Below, in pieces: positions 52,266-60,682 of a DNA stretch of 64,000 bases (the stretch's first letter is position 1; every line of letters begins with the position of its first letter). The stretch covers positions 181,504-245,503 of the forward strand of contig NZ_JAASRW010000008.1 of NCBI RefSeq assembly GCF_011761355.1, written 5' to 3'. The position numbers and the translations under genes are program-made. The notes beneath the pieces are model-generated. The model worked only from the letters and a program-made list of their open reading frames with translations, was not told where the DNA came from and ran no database searches. The stretch comes from Paenibacillus lupini (GTDB lineage: Bacteria; Bacillota; Bacilli; Paenibacillales; Paenibacillaceae).

Positions 52266-52463
52266 GAATTGCTACCCATATGGCTAATCCTTAGCCATAT
52301 GTAGCGATTCTTACTTCGTAAGCATTATCCTAAAGAATTGCCACCATTATGGCTTATTTGAGCCATATGAAGCGATTCTTGCTACGTAAGCATCATCTTA
52401 AAGAATTGCCACACAATCTGGCCTATCCTGGGCCACGTGTGGTAATTCTTACTTCGTAAGCAT
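52266..52463 (-). repeat. Leader-module array, locus B: three hairpins alternating with MLTK minicistrons
   Basis: Hairpins 52266-52310, 52335-52378 and 52403-52448, each bounded by GAATT and GATTC/AATTC. Inner stems differ but keep pairing (CATATGGCTAA/TTAGCCATATG; TTATGGCT/AGCCATATG; CTGGCC/GGGCCA, ACAC/GTGT). Between them, on the coding strand, lies TTTAGGAT or similar then ATGCTTACGAAGTAA (52311-52325, 52449-52463) or ATGCTTACGTAG (in 52379-52393). The last hairpin is followed by the AGGAGG of the gene at 52246. Confidence 0.9.
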
Positions 52464-52497
52464 CAAAAAATCTTTTACTTTTTACTCCTTGCTCGCT

Positions 52498-53196
52498 CTA
52501 TGGCAGATCAATCAGCATAACAAAAGCGGACTCTTCCGCTGACAGTACAAAATCTGGTTCAAACTCTGCGCGGATCGAATCCTTAGGCCCCATCGCAATA
52601 TTATTCAGATTGAGCTTTCCTTCCAGCACCATCACGAATGCACGACGACCCGTCTTCTGGTGGAAAAAGATCCTTCTTCCCGGCTGCAGACGTCCCAAAT
52701 AAATCGTCAGATCCTGATTAATGCTTGCTGTCCCTGCAGCTCCATCCGGTGTCACAACCGGCACCAGAGCATTCTGAAGCTTCTCTTCATCATAGCTGGC
52801 CATCTCGTATGAAGGCGCAATCCCCCGCTCCTTTGGCATAAACCAAAGCTGCAGAAAACTGCCTTCCTCCGTATCGGAATCGTTATATTCAGCATGGATA
52901 ATCCCAGTACCGGCAGACATACGCTGTACTTCGCCAGCAGACGTCACTTCGATATTGCCAAGATTATCTTCATGTTTCAGTTTTCCTGTCAAAGGAATGG
53001 TTACGATCTCCATCTCGCTGTGCGGGTGAGCACCAAAACCACGCCCCGGCGCAATCTGGTCATCATTCAGTACACGCATAACACCAAAGCTCGAGTTGTC
53101 AGGATCAAAATATTCCCCAAACGAGAAGCTTTGCGCGCTGCGCAGCCACCCCAAATCAACGGCATGGCGAGCGCTGGCCGGAAAAAGTTTCATCAT
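52498..53196 (-). CDS. Pirin-family bicupin protein
   Basis: 232 residues. N-terminal cupin with the metal-binding set GFGAHPHSEMEIVTIPL and MSAGTGIIHAEYND; the second cupin (GRRAFVMVLEGKLNLNN) lacks metal ligands, as in YhaK/YhhW relatives. Some members degrade quercetin or sense redox; role here unknown. ATG at 53196 with AGGAGG 10 nt upstream. The hairpin array follows in the same transcription direction. Confidence 0.9.
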   Translation of the reverse strand: MMKLFPASARHAVDLGWLRSAQSFSFGEYFDPDNSSFGVMRVLNDDQIAPGRGFGAHPHSEMEIVTIPLTGKLKHEDNLGNIEVTSAGEVQRMSAGTGIIHAEYNDSDTEEGSFLQLWFMPKERGIAPSYEMASYDEEKLQNALVPVVTPDGAAGTASINQDLTIYLGRLQPGRRIFFHQKTGRRAFVMVLEGKLNLNNIAMGPKDSIRAEFEPDFVLSAEESAFVMLIDLP

Positions 53197-53356
53197 CGAA
53201 AAAGTTCCTCCTTTTATTCGATTGTGCCGATCTAAATCCCTTATTCTATTGTAACCTTTGATGGACAGGCATACTATGCCTAGGCTTGCTTATGTATTCG
53301 AAAGAAAAGGTAAAGGGCAACCTAACGACAGGACTTGGAAGGAGTGTGAATGGACG

Positions 53357-53533
53357 ATGGACAACAAGGATGATCTCGTAACGGAGAGAGATATCGATCC
53401 GAAATTCGGCTTGTTTACAGAGGAAATGCCACAAATGGTTTTGCCGGACGCAACAAGCAAGCTGATCGATAGATACCCCAAAAAGGGCAAAGCAGCTCCG
53501 CCTCCCAGCGGACCAGCTGACGGCTCGCGGTAA
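53357..53533 (+). CDS. Small hypothetical protein (58 aa)
   Basis: MDNKDDLVTERDIDPKFGLF and a Pro/Lys-rich tail (PKKGKAAPPPSGPADGSR). Charged and probably disordered. ATG at 53357 with AAGGAG 12 nt upstream, a loose fit; the frame extends to 53258 without a better start. Lies between divergent/convergent neighbours with its own space. Real but weakly supported. Confidence 0.45.
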   Translation: MDNKDDLVTERDIDPKFGLFTEEMPQMVLPDATSKLIDRYPKKGKAAPPPSGPADGSR

Positions 53534-53617
53534 GGAGCTAACTCAAGTATAGCATCTACAATGTGCGGGAAACAGCCCCCCAAGAACGAATATCGCCATA
53601 GACGTGGATTTTTGAAC

Positions 53618-53661
53618 AAAAAAAAAGGACGCATCCCCTGTACGTAACAAGGAATGCGTCC
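53618..53661 (-). terminator. Terminator of yidC
   Basis: Minus strand GGACGCATTCC...GGGATGCGTCC followed by T9. Confidence 0.9.
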
Positions 53662-53666
53662 TCCTA

Positions 53667-54482
53667 TTATTTCGCTTGAGCGATCTTAGTATCCGTCGTT
53701 GTCGTTAATGTTGGGTACATCCGCTTCGATACCAGGGTCTGTATAATCATGAACGTTCCCCCTACTACCCAGTACAACGGCACAGCTGCCGGCGCACTGA
53801 ACGAGAAGACCATCATCATAACCGGCGAGAGAAGGCCAAGCATCGCCATTTGCTTCTGCTGTGCAGGGTCTGCGCCAATCTGTGATACACGGAACTGTAC
53901 ATAATAGATCGCTCCGGCAAGGAACGGCAGGACATGATCCGCAGTACCAAGCTGGAACCACAGGAATGTATGCTGCGCAAGCTCAGGTGTCATTTTGATC
54001 GCATAATATAAGCCTGTCAGAATCGGCATTTGGATAAGCATCGGCAAGCAGCCGATCGACATCGGATTAAATTGATGCTGGCTGTACAGCGCCATTGTTT
54101 CTTTTTGAAGCTTTGATTGATTTTCTGGCGTCTTCTCTTTGTACTTCTCCTTCAGCTTGTTAAGCTCTGGCTGCATAACACTCATCTTCTGCTTCATCGT
54201 CTGCTGACCCTTGTACTGGCGCAGCATAAGCGGCAGCAGCACAATACGCACAAGCAGCGTCATAATAATGATCGCCATACCATAACTGTCACCAAAAAAT
54301 GATGCGATATGCTGAATCAAATACGAGAACGGAAATACGACATAGTGATTGAAAAAGCCCGGCGTATTGGAATCAATTGTTCCTTGCGCGCCACATCCGC
54401 TGACTATAACCAGTATTGCGATTGCTGCTAGAATTCTATATTTTTTAGAAAAAGCGGTGAATGCATTGTTCTTCTTTCCCAT
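53667..54482 (-). CDS. yidC: Membrane protein insertase YidC/OxaI, lipoprotein type
   Basis: 271 residues. Lipoprotein signal ending LVIVSGCGAQ, then five membrane helices. YidC core blocks: YGMAIIIMTLLVRIVLLPLM (with the essential groove Arg), QHQFNPMSIGCLPMLIQMPI and LPFLAGAIYYVQFR. Inserts membrane proteins with or without SecYEG. ATG at 54482; its GAGGAGG site is fully contained in the 3' arm of the hairpin 54490-54533, so translation should need unfolding of that hairpin. Corresponds to YidC2 (YqjG) of B. subtilis by context. Confidence 0.93.
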   Translation of the reverse strand: MGKKNNAFTAFSKKYRILAAIAILVIVSGCGAQGTIDSNTPGFFNHYVVFPFSYLIQHIASFFGDSYGMAIIIMTLLVRIVLLPLMLRQYKGQQTMKQKMSVMQPELNKLKEKYKEKTPENQSKLQKETMALYSQHQFNPMSIGCLPMLIQMPILTGLYYAIKMTPELAQHTFLWFQLGTADHVLPFLAGAIYYVQFRVSQIGADPAQQKQMAMLGLLSPVMMMVFSFSAPAAVPLYWVVGGTFMIIQTLVSKRMYPTLTTTTDTKIAQAK

Positions 54483-54787
54483 AAAAATCCTCCTCGTTTG
54501 TGTACATGCTGTATGGCATTCCCAAACGAGGAGTTACAATCCGCTGAATCACCATCTGGCGCTTCTTTTCTCTTAATCCGCCGCGTAAGCCAGTGCTGAA
54601 TTCGTCCTAAGCGATGGATCACGACCACAATCGGAACGATTGGCTCCCATATGATCCGCTTCTGGATGGTGTTGAATTCTGTGTCCATCGAATGATGAGC
54701 GAAATACGCCGCGTAGGCAATCGAGCACAGAATACTAATAGAGAATATATAAGGGATCAAATCATGCAGCTCATGCAGCTCTAACAA
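54428..54787 (-). CDS. mifM: MifM-like membrane sensor/arrest peptide overlapping yidC
   Basis: About 119 residues. An N-terminal membrane helix (LIPYIFSISILCSIAYAAYF) is followed by a second hydrophobic patch (PIVPIVVVI), then RIQHW, a basic stretch and the acidic EAPDGDSAD. This order resembles the arrest segment of B. subtilis MifM (R-I-x-x-W, then acidic residues; from memory). Codons for the acidic stretch (54539-54556) end 6 nt before the 5' arm of the yidC ribosome-site hairpin, so a ribosome stalled there would open it. Start TTG 54787 is 8 nt after AAGGAGG; GTG 54796 is too close. The frame runs 55 nt into yidC. Confidence 0.65.
   Translation of the reverse strand: MLELHELHDLIPYIFSISILCSIAYAAYFAHHSMDTEFNTIQKRIIWEPIVPIVVVIHRLGRIQHWLTRRIKRKEAPDGDSADCNSSFGNAIQHVHKRGGFLWERRTMHSPLFLKNIEF
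54490..54533 (-). promoter_or_regulatory. Hairpin sequestering the yidC ribosome-binding site
   Basis: CTCCTCGTTTG and CAAACGAGGAG form a perfect 11-bp stem with a 22-nt loop. The 3' arm plus the next G is the yidC GAGGAGG. Same placement as the mifM-yidC2 hairpin of B. subtilis. Confidence 0.85.
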
Positions 54788-55017
54788 TGCATTCACCTCC
54801 TTATCATTAATTTGCTAATCTTATACGGCTGACTGCCGGCAAACGTTTCTTCTCCCGGCCCAAAGTCTAGTTCGAGTCCATTCCTAAGACGGTTAAGGCG
54901 AATGATCGCCCGGGCTACAATGAACTATGACTATATTATCACATTCGAGACAAGTTAGCTTCTTGGAATCAGATGTACTATTTTCCGCGGTGATGCCGGG
55001 ACGGAGGAATTGTTTGT

Positions 55018-57120
55018 ATGTATTTTGCAGCTATTAGTATTGTGCGGGGTTTGCTGCTTCTCACCCTGCTGCTCGCTTGGATTGCCGGAAATAAGGCATC
55101 CGCTTTGCTTTACAGCGGAACCGAAGCGGAACTCAACCGAAGGGCACGGAAATTAATCACATGGGCTGTCTACTTATCACTGTGCAGCGCCGGAGTGGTA
55201 GCGGGGATCATTTTGCTTATAACAAATACCGATCCTGTCTTCTGGCGGGACCGTCTGCTCATCCCCCCTCTTCTAATCATCCCTATGCTAATGATCTGGC
55301 TGGCGGCTTATCCGAGACTTCGCCGAATTAGACAGGCAACCATGCGTAAGACGGACTCTCCACTTGATGTGCGGCTGTTAAGCCGTGCGTCACAGGCTGC
55401 ACTTGTTGCCCCCTATCAATTTGTGGCGCTGGGCTCCCTGACCGGTATGTATTGGACCTTCACGACTACCGTTCCTTTCGAGATGCTTAACGGTACGATC
55501 CCACTAGTGGTGCTCATCGTAGCCGGCATGGCGCTGTGGTTATCTCATGTTAATCGTAGCAGCAGGGTTAGCCTTACCGGATCAATGCTGATGAACCGTC
55601 CCTGGATGAGGTTAATGCGACGTAGTGCCATTACGCTGGTGGTTCTTGCTCTTGGCAGTATCCCCTTCTATAGCGGTCTGCAGGCGAGCCGTCTGCCGGA
55701 CACGATTGCTATGGCAGACGGACCGATGGATAACGGAACCGGCTCTACACTTGCGCATCATCATAGCGGTGCAATTGCCGCAACTGTATCCGCTGATGCT
55801 GAGACCACACAGGAGATTTCTGTCGACAGTCTGACAGGTCCGGCGGAAGGTACGCCAGATATCACTTATACGCTGACGGCTGAGAAGAAGACCGTCAAGC
55901 TTGCCTCAGGACGCACCGTAGAAGCGTGGACTTACAACGGCCAAATCCCTGGTCCAGAGCTGCGGATGCGCAAAGGTCAGCTTGTAGAGATTAAGCTGAT
56001 TAACAAAGACATTACAGAAGGAGTAACCCTGCATTGGCATGGTCTTGATGTGCCCAATGCCGAGGATGGCGTAGCTGGGGCGACGCAAAACGCTGTAATG
56101 CCAGGAGAAACCTACACCTATCGGTTCGTTGCCGAGCAGGTCGGCTCGTTCTGGTATCATTCCCATCAAGATTCGAAGGAAGCTGTGCAGAAAGGCTTGT
56201 TTGGTTCACTAGTCGTAGAACCAGAGGGAGGCATGCCGCCGGAAACGAAGGATATTACGGTCATGACGCATATTTGGGAAGACCGCGGGGTCGCCATTGG
56301 CGATAACGACGGTATCCAGCACATCGAGATTAAACCGGGCACACCTGTACGACTTCGACTGACGAATACAGATGATTGGGTTCGGCAGTCGTATAAGCTG
56401 CTCGGAGCGAAGTTCCAAGTAGCCGCCATTGACGGAACAGATCTGCATGAACCAAGTGATCTAGAGAAGGTTAGCCTCGATCTTTTAACTGGCGGCCGGT
56501 ATGATGTAACCTTCATCATGCCGGAGACACCTGTCACTTTAAGTGTTAATCAAGGCGGCAAGCTTGGCATCGTCATGAGTCCCGATGGAAAAGGAGATTT
56601 GCCAGAGCATGTGCCAAGCATGCCGGTGTTCGACCCGACGCACTATGGGACACCAGCTCCTACACCATTTGATGCTAACAGCCATTTTGACCGGGAATTC
56701 ACGATGGTACTGGACAACCAGCTTGGCTTCTATAACGGCAAGCTTACCTTCAATTACACAATCAACGGCAAAGTATTCCCGAATACTCCCATGTTCATGG
56801 TAAGCGAAGGCGAACTAGTGAAGACAACCATCGTCAACCGCGGCGCCGTCGATCATCCGATGCACCTGCACGGGCATCATATGCTTGTCCTGTCTCGTAA
56901 TGGCGAGACGGTAACGGGCAGCCCTTGGTGGACGGATACGCTTGATGTTGCACCAGGTGAAGTATATGAGGTTGCCTTTAAGGCCGACAATCCCGGACTA
57001 TGGATGGACCACTGCCATAATCTCGCCCATGCGGCGGTCGGCATGACGATGCATTTGATGTACGAGGGCGTTACGTCACCGTATACGGTTGGCAGTGCCA
57101 CGCATAATCATCCGGAATAA
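55018..57120 (+). CDS. Membrane-anchored multicopper oxidase (700 aa)
   Basis: The N-terminal 225 residues hold five to six membrane helices (IVRGLLLLTLLLAWIAGN, LLIPPLLIIPMLMIWLAAY, IPLVVLIVAGMALWLS, SAITLVVLALGSIPFYSG). Residues about 260-700 form a three-domain laccase-type oxidase facing outside, with HWHG, WYHSH, HPMHLHGHH and the type-1/trinuclear block MDHCHNLAHAAVGM. All copper ligands are present. Oxidises Cu(I), Mn(II) or phenolics with oxygen. ATG at 55018 with GGAGG 10 nt upstream. Monocistronic, terminator at 57124. Confidence 0.92.
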   Translation: MYFAAISIVRGLLLLTLLLAWIAGNKASALLYSGTEAELNRRARKLITWAVYLSLCSAGVVAGIILLITNTDPVFWRDRLLIPPLLIIPMLMIWLAAYPRLRRIRQATMRKTDSPLDVRLLSRASQAALVAPYQFVALGSLTGMYWTFTTTVPFEMLNGTIPLVVLIVAGMALWLSHVNRSSRVSLTGSMLMNRPWMRLMRRSAITLVVLALGSIPFYSGLQASRLPDTIAMADGPMDNGTGSTLAHHHSGAIAATVSADAETTQEISVDSLTGPAEGTPDITYTLTAEKKTVKLASGRTVEAWTYNGQIPGPELRMRKGQLVEIKLINKDITEGVTLHWHGLDVPNAEDGVAGATQNAVMPGETYTYRFVAEQVGSFWYHSHQDSKEAVQKGLFGSLVVEPEGGMPPETKDITVMTHIWEDRGVAIGDNDGIQHIEIKPGTPVRLRLTNTDDWVRQSYKLLGAKFQVAAIDGTDLHEPSDLEKVSLDLLTGGRYDVTFIMPETPVTLSVNQGGKLGIVMSPDGKGDLPEHVPSMPVFDPTHYGTPAPTPFDANSHFDREFTMVLDNQLGFYNGKLTFNYTINGKVFPNTPMFMVSEGELVKTTIVNRGAVDHPMHLHGHHMLVLSRNGETVTGSPWWTDTLDVAPGEVYEVAFKADNPGLWMDHCHNLAHAAVGMTMHLMYEGVTSPYTVGSATHNHPE

Positions 57121-57123
57121 AAG

Positions 57124-57167
57124 AAAGACGCTTGGACTCTCTCAATAGAGAATCTAAGCGTCTTTTT
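57124..57167. terminator. Bidirectional terminator
   Basis: AAAGACGCTTGGA...TCTAAGCGTCTTTTT between the multicopper oxidase and convergent LysR genes. Confidence 0.9.
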
Positions 57168-57177
57168 GCTTTGATTA

Positions 57178-58047
57178 TCAGCCGCCCAGAAGCTGAATAA
57201 AAGCCTCCAGCGGCTGGGACATCCATTTGCGGGGATGAACCATGTATTGCAGATCAAAACGGATGTCCGGGTGCGTAAATGGCAGCGCAACGAGTCTGCC
57301 CTGACTAAGTTCATCAGCAACGACCATTTGTGGGAGAAGCGCTAGCCCAAGACCGTTCATCACACACTGCTTCACGGCCTCCGGATTGCCAAGCTCGAAT
57401 AAGGCCGTGAAGGTAATGCCGCCTTCCCTCAGCACCTTCTCGAACATCCCGCGGTACATGCAGCTTTCCTCTGACATAACCAATTCCGCACCATTCAAAT
57501 CATCAAGCTCCATATGAGTCATATTGACGAATGGGTGACTATTCGGGGCAACCAGGATAAGCGGTTCTTCCCGGAGCGGCTCGCAGAGAAGTGCCGAATC
57601 GGCTTTTTTAGCATCAAGCAGCAGTCCAATATCATACTCTCCATCCTTTACTTTGCTCACGATATTGGACTCCTGATCCGGATGCAATTGGATGGTCAGC
57701 TCCGGGAAAAGCTGACGAAGCTGCTGCAAGTAAGGCGGTAGAAAATAGGCCGAGAGGGAGTCAATCGCACCAATAACAAGCGTGCCCCCTGCATAACCAG
57801 CCACTGTCTCTTTAGACTGGTCATATAACTCCAACATCTGAATCGCCAGCGCAAACAGCTTCTCACCAGGCGGAGTAAGGCGCATCTGCCTGCCATGCCG
57901 CTCCAGCAGTGGTGCGCCGTACTCTTTTTCCAGCTTCTGAATTTGAATCGTAAAACTGGACTGCGCATATCCAAGCTCCTCTGCAGCCCGTGTAATACTC
58001 CGCCTTCTCGCTACCTCGCAAAAGGTCTGCAAATAAGCCAGCTCCAT
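57178..58047 (-). CDS. LysR-family regulator
   Basis: 289 residues. N-terminal helix-turn-helix MELAYLQTFCEVARRRSITR plus AAEELGYAQSSFTIQIQKLE; effector domain from about 90 (LVIGAIDSLSAYFLPPYLQQL). Divergent from dapA with a 127-nt shared promoter region, so it probably controls dapA and itself. An AT-rich dyad (AATTATTAATATTATT, about 58069-58084) lies in that gap close to the LysR start. Effector unknown. Confidence 0.9.
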   Translation of the reverse strand: MELAYLQTFCEVARRRSITRAAEELGYAQSSFTIQIQKLEKEYGAPLLERHGRQMRLTPPGEKLFALAIQMLELYDQSKETVAGYAGGTLVIGAIDSLSAYFLPPYLQQLRQLFPELTIQLHPDQESNIVSKVKDGEYDIGLLLDAKKADSALLCEPLREEPLILVAPNSHPFVNMTHMELDDLNGAELVMSEESCMYRGMFEKVLREGGITFTALFELGNPEAVKQCVMNGLGLALLPQMVVADELSQGRLVALPFTHPDIRFDLQYMVHPRKWMSQPLEAFIQLLGG

Positions 58048-58174
58048 ACCAACACACCTCTATCAATGACAATTATTAATATTATTGATCGACCTCATGA
58101 AACATTATAGATAACTGTAATACCTGTGACATGCTAAAGTAAAGACAGAATTTCCATACAAGGAGGCGCTGTTT

Positions 58175-59047
58175 ATGTTAAAGGAACAAGATTTGCAAGG
58201 CATTTATGTCCCAGTTGTAACGCCGTTTCAGGCAAATGGAGAATTGGATTTGGCTTCATTCGAGTTATATGTGGGGAAATTGCTTGGGGATAAAGTGAAT
58301 GGCATTGTGGTCAATGGAACGACGGGTGAAGCACCCACCGTAACGGTCGAAGAATTGATTTCCTTAACAACCTCCGCGATTGCACTCGGCAAAACTAAGA
58401 ACAGTCCGATAATCGTTGGAACCGGTACGAACGATACCACCTCCACGGTACGGCGGACAGCGCTCGCCGGCGAGCTTGGCGCCGATGCGGCGCTTGTCGT
58501 TGTCCCTTATTACAGTAAGCCTTCACAGGAAGGCATAATCGAGCACTATCGGCAGGCTGCAAGCACCGGCGTCCCCATCATCGCGTATGAGATTCCGTCC
58601 CGCACCGGTGTTCGGCTTACCCCAGACACAGTCCGGTCTATTCTTGAACTTGAAGGTGTCATCGGGATCAAGGACAGCTCCGGCGGCGTCGAGCTTATGC
58701 TTGAGCTGTCCCGCAGCGGCAGCCATAAGCCGGTCTTATGCGGTGAAGACGCGTATTTCCATACCATGCTGTGCTGCGGAGCAGCTGGCGGCATACTAGC
58801 TTCCGCGAATGTCCGCACATCGTCATTCGTACAAGTGTATGAGCAGCTCCGCCAGTGCCAGCTGGAAGCAAGCAGGCAATCCTTTCTCACACTCCTGCCG
58901 CTAATCCAGCTCTTGTTCGAAGAACCAAATCCCGCTCCCCTGAAATGGCTGCTGGCCGAGCAAGGCATCATTGCTGCAGATACAGTCCGGCTGCCGCTTA
59001 CTCCCATCTCGGAAAATTTGCGGCAGCACCTTGCTTCCTGGCTGTAG
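58175..59047 (+). CDS. dapA: 4-hydroxy-tetrahydrodipicolinate synthase family protein
   Basis: 290 residues, (alpha/beta)8 barrel. GIVVNGTTGEAPTVTVEE, LVVVPYYSKPSQEGI (catalytic Tyr), AYEIPSRTGVRL (carboxylate-binding Arg) and GVIGIKDSSGGVEL (Schiff-base Lys) fit DapA. It condenses pyruvate with aspartate semialdehyde for lysine and dipicolinate. No other lysine genes adjoin and a LysR gene is divergent, so this may be a paralogue for a different aldolase substrate. ATG at 58175 with AAGGAGG 7 nt upstream. Confidence 0.88.
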   Translation: MLKEQDLQGIYVPVVTPFQANGELDLASFELYVGKLLGDKVNGIVVNGTTGEAPTVTVEELISLTTSAIALGKTKNSPIIVGTGTNDTTSTVRRTALAGELGADAALVVVPYYSKPSQEGIIEHYRQAASTGVPIIAYEIPSRTGVRLTPDTVRSILELEGVIGIKDSSGGVELMLELSRSGSHKPVLCGEDAYFHTMLCCGAAGGILASANVRTSSFVQVYEQLRQCQLEASRQSFLTLLPLIQLLFEEPNPAPLKWLLAEQGIIAADTVRLPLTPISENLRQHLASWL

Positions 59048-59461
59048 CTATAGTCCCGCAGGTATCGCATCCCATAACGGAGAATGTGTGAAACCCTCCA
59101 TCGCGCGGATTGTATAGTCAGGATGATTGGCCTGATAGACCAGGCTAGCTCCCCGGTCTATCGGCTTCACTTCCATAATGGCAATTTTTGTTCCCACCGC
59201 ATGGTCAACACCGGCTGAAATAGCAGCTGCATGGCCACAGCGATCGGACAAATAGATGACTCTTACCCGAACATCCGCCACGCAAAATACACGCAGCATA
59301 TCGGCTGAACGATCCGTACTTTGATTATCAACAAATATAAATTCATAACTAGCGGCGGTAGGCTTCATGATTTGCTTGAGGCGCTTATAAGCGCCGAATA
59401 GCGCTTCCTCGTCATTACAGACCGGAACGATAATCGAATAGGCAACCGGCAGACGCGTCAT
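59048..59461 (-). pseudogene. Truncated family-2 glycosyltransferase (137 codons)
   Basis: Starts like a full DPM1-type GT2: YSIIVPVCNDEEALFGAYKR, YEFIFVDNQSTDRSADML, then RCGHAAAISAGVDHAVG. Where the metal-binding DADLQDPP block should follow it reads GTKIAIMEVKPIDRGASL, and the protein ends after 40 more unrelated residues. The catalytic Asp pair, acceptor domain and membrane helices are missing, so it is probably inactive. ATG at 59461 has GGAGGGG 9 nt upstream. Its stop adjoins the dapA stop. Could be a decayed gene or a small regulatory protein. Confidence 0.6.
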
Positions 59462-59669
59462 TTTCCCCATCCCCTCCGATACAAAGTATTGCACCATACT
59501 AGTAATATAATCTATACAGCTTAAATCTCCCTTAATTTAGTATAAGTAAACGCTTTACATTTATGCCAAATATAGAAGACAAGCTTACTAAAAATATAGC
59601 ATCTCATAAGCGCGTTTTGCTATACTAACTGCAACGAATTTTACCTTGAACCTAAACGGAGGGATCACG

Positions 59670-60644
59670 ATGTTCTATAACCGGCTTGGAGGAAGTGGAC
59701 TTAAAGTGTCTGCACTTGGACTCGGCACGAATTCTTTTGGCTCACGCGCTGACGAAACCGCATCCACCCGCATTCTCCACCATGCGATCGACCGCGGGAT
59801 TAACTTTATTGATACAGCCAATATTTATTCCGCAACTGCATCGGAATCCATTATTGGCGCTGCACTGGAAGGCAGACGGCATGAAGTTGTGCTCGCTACT
59901 AAAGCAGGCCTTGTAAGAGGCAATGGTCCAAATGCAAAAGGCTCCTCCCGCTATCACCTGATGCAGGAACTGGAAGGTAGCCTGACACGGCTGAAGACTG
60001 ATTATGTCGATCTGTATCAAATTCATACGTTTGATCCCGAGACGCCGCTCGAGGAGACGCTGCGTGCGCTTGAGGACATGGTCCGCTCCGGCAAAGTGCG
60101 TTACATCGGAGCATCCAATTATGCAGCATGGGAGCTCATGAAAGCTCTAGGCATCAGCGACCACCTTGGGCTCAGCCGGTTTGTCTCGACACAGACAAGC
60201 TATTCGCTCGCCGACCGGACACCGGAGCGTGAGCTTGTCCCCGTCTGTCTCGACCAAGGAGTTGGGATTATCCCGTACTTCCCGCTTGCAGGCGGGATTC
60301 TGACAGGCAAATATCGTGCTGGTGAAGCAGCGCCTGCCGGCTCACGTGCGGAGACCAATCCGGGTTTCACCCGCTTTTTCGCAGAAAACAATCTTGCACT
60401 TGGCCGCCAAGTCAGCGAACGGGCAGATAAGATTGGCTGTTCCGCCAGCGTATTGTCACTTGCCTGGCTGATGAAGCAGCCTGCTGTCTCTACCGTCATT
60501 GTTGGCGCTACGAGTACAGAGCAGCTGGAGCATAACTTGGACAGCGTTACCTTGCCGCTTGATGCCGCAGTATTAGAGGAACTGGATACGTTAAGCCAAT
60601 CCTTCCGCAATGGAGAACCGTTTGCCGTGTACCGGCTGACCTAA
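59670..60644 (+). CDS. Aldo/keto reductase, YghZ/KCNAB-like
   Basis: 324 residues. MFYNRLGGSGLKVSALGLGT, FIDTANIYSATASE (Asp, Tyr), VVLATKAGL (Lys) and LYQIHTFDP (His) give the tetrad; AVSTVIVGATSTEQLEHN binds NADPH. The long segment FVSTQTSYSLADRTPERELV follows the potassium-channel beta-like group. ATG at 59670 with GGAGGG 6 nt upstream; a TTG/ATG at 59646 precedes the ribosome site. Substrate unknown. A two-helix protein gene follows after 38 nt. Confidence 0.92.
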   Translation: MFYNRLGGSGLKVSALGLGTNSFGSRADETASTRILHHAIDRGINFIDTANIYSATASESIIGAALEGRRHEVVLATKAGLVRGNGPNAKGSSRYHLMQELEGSLTRLKTDYVDLYQIHTFDPETPLEETLRALEDMVRSGKVRYIGASNYAAWELMKALGISDHLGLSRFVSTQTSYSLADRTPERELVPVCLDQGVGIIPYFPLAGGILTGKYRAGEAAPAGSRAETNPGFTRFFAENNLALGRQVSERADKIGCSASVLSLAWLMKQPAVSTVIVGATSTEQLEHNLDSVTLPLDAAVLEELDTLSQSFRNGEPFAVYRLT

Positions 60645-60682
60645 CTCTATTTCCAACACCAATACTTGGAGGTGAGAAGCCT

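Noticed and set aside
54490..54533. Reading the yidC upstream hairpin as a transcription terminator
   Set aside because: Although T5 follows, the 3' arm is the yidC ribosome site and yidC has no other promoter in view, so translational control fits better.
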